Below are positions 23,356-25,061 of a stretch of 25,061 nt of DNA, in pieces. The notes under the pieces are model-generated. The model was not told where the DNA came from. It saw only the letters and a list, made by a program, of their open reading frames with translations, and searched no databases. Position 1 is the stretch's first letter, and each line of letters begins with the position of its first letter. Origin of the DNA: Longicatena sp. (lineage in GTDB: Bacteria; Bacillota_I; Bacilli_A; Erysipelotrichales; Erysipelotrichaceae). The stretch spans positions 1-25,061 of the forward strand of contig JAHHST010000009.1 in NCBI GenBank assembly GCA_020025055.1, given 5' to 3'. The position numbers were made by a program, and so were the translations under genes.

Positions 23356-24219
23356 ATGAAATTAGAAAATGAACGTTATGAAGTAACATTTGTAGAAAAA
23401 GGTGGAGAAATCCAAAGCTTTACTGATAAAACAACAGGAATTCAATATATGTGGCAAGGAGATCAAGACAACTGGAGTGGAAAGAATCCTACCTTATTCC
23501 CAATGGTTGGTAATACATATACAAAAGATTATGAAATTGATGGTAAAAAATATGCTATGAAAAATCATGGATTAATTCGTTATGCAACATTACATTGTAA
23601 AAAAGATGATGGAAAAGAAGTAATCATGGAATTAGATAGCAATGAAGAAACATTAGCACAATATCCATTCCCATTCCATTATGAAATTGCGTATACATTA
23701 GATGGAAATACATTAAATGTTGCATATCATATTACAAATACAGGAAAAGAAAAAATGCCATTTATTTTTGGATTACATCCAGGTTTTAATTGTCCGTTAT
23801 GCGAAGGGGAAAATTTTGAAGATTATACATTGTCATTTGAGAATGAAGAACATATGCAACAATTAGTATTTGATTCAACAAATCAAACACCATATGAATT
23901 AAAAGATGTTGTAATAAAAGATACTGCATGCAGTTATGATGAAGTTGAAAAATATGCAACAATTATTTATAAAGGGGCAAAGAGTCCTTATTTAACTTGT
24001 ATGGGTCCAAAAGGACATGGTGTAAAAATTAGTTTAACAGGATTTCCATATGTTGCGATATGGACAGCTAAAAAAGGTGCACCATTTATTTGTTTAGAAC
24101 CATGGTATGGACATGGAGATTTTAGTGATGTTAAAAAAGATTTCTATCATCGAGAGGATACAATTGTTTTAGAACCAGGGGAAACATTTAAAACGACTTA
24201 TAAAATTGAAGTAATGTAA
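23356..24219 (+). CDS. Aldose 1-epimerase-family protein (LacX-like)
   Basis: A 287-residue galactose-mutarotase-type beta-sandwich protein, nearest in pattern to the LacX group that acts on free or phosphorylated sugars. Visible residues are His71 (MKNHGLIRYA), His141 (FGLHPGFNCP) and the likely catalytic Glu248 (FICLEPWYGHGD). The frame could open 12 codons earlier, but AAAAAGGAG serves ATG 23356. The gene follows the HAD phosphatase closely and probably shares its transcript. Substrate is not determined; the nag genes on both sides suggest an amino sugar or its phosphate. Confidence 0.9.
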   Translation: MKLENERYEVTFVEKGGEIQSFTDKTTGIQYMWQGDQDNWSGKNPTLFPMVGNTYTKDYEIDGKKYAMKNHGLIRYATLHCKKDDGKEVIMELDSNEETLAQYPFPFHYEIAYTLDGNTLNVAYHITNTGKEKMPFIFGLHPGFNCPLCEGENFEDYTLSFENEEHMQQLVFDSTNQTPYELKDVVIKDTACSYDEVEKYATIIYKGAKSPYLTCMGPKGHGVKISLTGFPYVAIWTAKKGAPFICLEPWYGHGDFSDVKKDFYHREDTIVLEPGETFKTTYKIEVM

Positions 24220-24228
24220 ATGATTTCA

Positions 24229-24257
24229 TTGAAATACATTTAATAAAGTTGTATAAT
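24229..24257 (+). promoter_or_regulatory. Sigma-A promoter of nagB
   Basis: TTGAAA (24229-24234), a 17-base spacer and TATAAT (24252-24257), followed by an AGGAGG site and the nagB ATG. This gives nagB transcription independent of the upstream genes. Confidence 0.8.
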
Positions 24258-24286
24258 AATCTCGGAAGATTTAGGAGGATATACCA

Positions 24287-25003
24287 ATGCAAATTATTAA
24301 AGTAAAAAATTATGATGAAGTAAGTTTAGAAGCTTTCAAAGTAATGAAAGATGTTGTTGTAAATAAACCAAATGCTGTTTTAGGATTAGCTACAGGAAGT
24401 AGTCCAATCGGATTATATGAAAATATGATTAAAGATCATAAAGAAAATGGTACAAGCTATGCAAACTGCCAATCATTCAACTTAGATGAATACGTAGGAA
24501 TCGATCGTAATCATTCACAAAGTTATTGGACATTCATGCATGAAAATTTATTCCATGGTATTGATTTACCAGAAGAAAAAATTCATGTACCTTACGGAAA
24601 TACAAAAGCTGATTGCGAAGCATATGAAAAAGCTATGGAAAACGTTAGTGTTGATATCCAAGTTTTAGGAATTGGTGGAAATGGACATATCGGATTTAAC
24701 GAACCAGGTACACCATTCACAGAAGAAACACATATCGTTGACTTAACTGAAAAAACACGTTCAGACAATGCTCGTTTCTTTGAAAATGATATTAACAACG
24801 TACCTACACAAGCAATTACAATGGGAATTTCAACTATTATGAAAGCTAAAAAAATCTTATTAGTTGCTTCTGGTGCAAATAAAGCTGATGCTGTAGCTGC
24901 AATGGTAAACGGACCAGTTGATCCAGCTTGCCCTGCTTCAGTATTACAAAACCACCCAGATGTTGTAGTTGTAGTTGACGAAGCTGCTGCTGCTAAATTA
25001 TAA
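24287..25003 (+). CDS. nagB: Glucosamine-6-phosphate deaminase
   Basis: A 238-residue deaminase/isomerase that turns glucosamine-6-phosphate into fructose-6-phosphate and ammonia, feeding glycolysis. Motifs are VLGLATGSSPIGLY (phosphate binding, 31-44), FNLDEYVGI (general base Asp67), and LGIGGNGHIGFNEPGTPF (127-144, with His134 and Glu139). The length matches the short Firmicute form that lacks the C-terminal allosteric segment of the E. coli enzyme. Codon choice, like nagA, is richer in C-ending codons than the two genes between them. It has its own promoter and terminator. Confidence 0.96.
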   Translation: MQIIKVKNYDEVSLEAFKVMKDVVVNKPNAVLGLATGSSPIGLYENMIKDHKENGTSYANCQSFNLDEYVGIDRNHSQSYWTFMHENLFHGIDLPEEKIHVPYGNTKADCEAYEKAMENVSVDIQVLGIGGNGHIGFNEPGTPFTEETHIVDLTEKTRSDNARFFENDINNVPTQAITMGISTIMKAKKILLVASGANKADAVAAMVNGPVDPACPASVLQNHPDVVVVVDEAAAAKL

Positions 25004-25008
25004 GATAG

Positions 25009-25034
25009 AAAAGACTCGAAAGAGTCTTTTTTTT
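25009..25034 (+). terminator. Intrinsic terminator of nagB
   Basis: AAAAGACTC (25009-25017) pairs with GAGTCTTTT (25022-25030) across a GAAA tetraloop, and the T-run continues to 25034. The last 27 bases of the window show no feature. Confidence 0.9.
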
Positions 25035-25061
25035 GTAAGAGAAATTAAATTGTAAATCATT

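Overview
The window is AT-rich throughout, with A/T-ending codons, strong purine-rich ribosome binding sites and intrinsic terminators with long T-runs. Gene content points to an anaerobic, fermentative low-GC Firmicute, most likely a gut Erysipelotrichaceae-type bacterium. This rests on an SmsCB-type iron-sulfur system, an ACT/PFL-family pair, a VanRS-like two-component system, an oleate hydratase, a flavodiiron protein and amino-sugar catabolism. The taxonomic placement is inferred from content and codon use, not from a marker gene.

Layout. 1-630: decayed C-terminal part of an IS1182-type transposase, followed by a terminator. 644-1743 (minus): a Ca2+/cation antiporter under a yybP-ykoY manganese riboswitch, with a recognisable promoter. 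1849-7003: an AraC-type regulator with a cupin domain and two complete AraC DNA-binding domains, then two tandem 644/646-residue FMN/Fe-S/FAD 'old yellow enzyme' reductases of the 2,4-dienoyl-CoA reductase/BaiCD-BaiH architecture. These three look like one functional unit for reducing an activated C=C bond in an unknown small molecule. 7023-7258: two strong hairpins between convergent genes. 7262-9652: a DUF819 membrane protein divergent from an M42 metallopeptidase. 9804-13241: response regulator, VanS-like histidine kinase, a second kinase-like protein that has lost the phosphoacceptor His (Gln instead), and an unrecognised acidic protein. 13352-14994: ACT-domain protein plus PFL-family protein. 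15153-16787: the two-gene iron-sulfur scaffold smsC/smsB. 16995-19475 (minus): oleate hydratase and its likely TetR-type regulator. 19768-20967 (minus): flavodiiron oxygen/NO reductase. 21191-25003: nagA, a Cof-type HAD phosphatase, an aldose-1-epimerase-like protein and nagB, a GlcNAc/GlcN-6-P catabolic cluster in which nagA and nagB have clear promoters of their own.

The genes suggest an anaerobe that copes with oxidants and unsaturated compounds (flavodiiron protein, oleate hydratase, ene-reductases), repairs or builds Fe-S clusters, and eats host or dietary amino sugars. The least ordinary items are the tandem-domain AraC regulator with its ene-reductase pair, the kinase/pseudokinase two-component system, and the complex hairpin at 7023-7111. 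I see no CRISPR array, tRNA, rRNA, prophage or integrated element apart from the transposase remnant. No gene-free stretch exceeds about 300 bases; the longest gaps (1565-1848, 7004-7261, 19476-19767) hold the regulatory elements listed.
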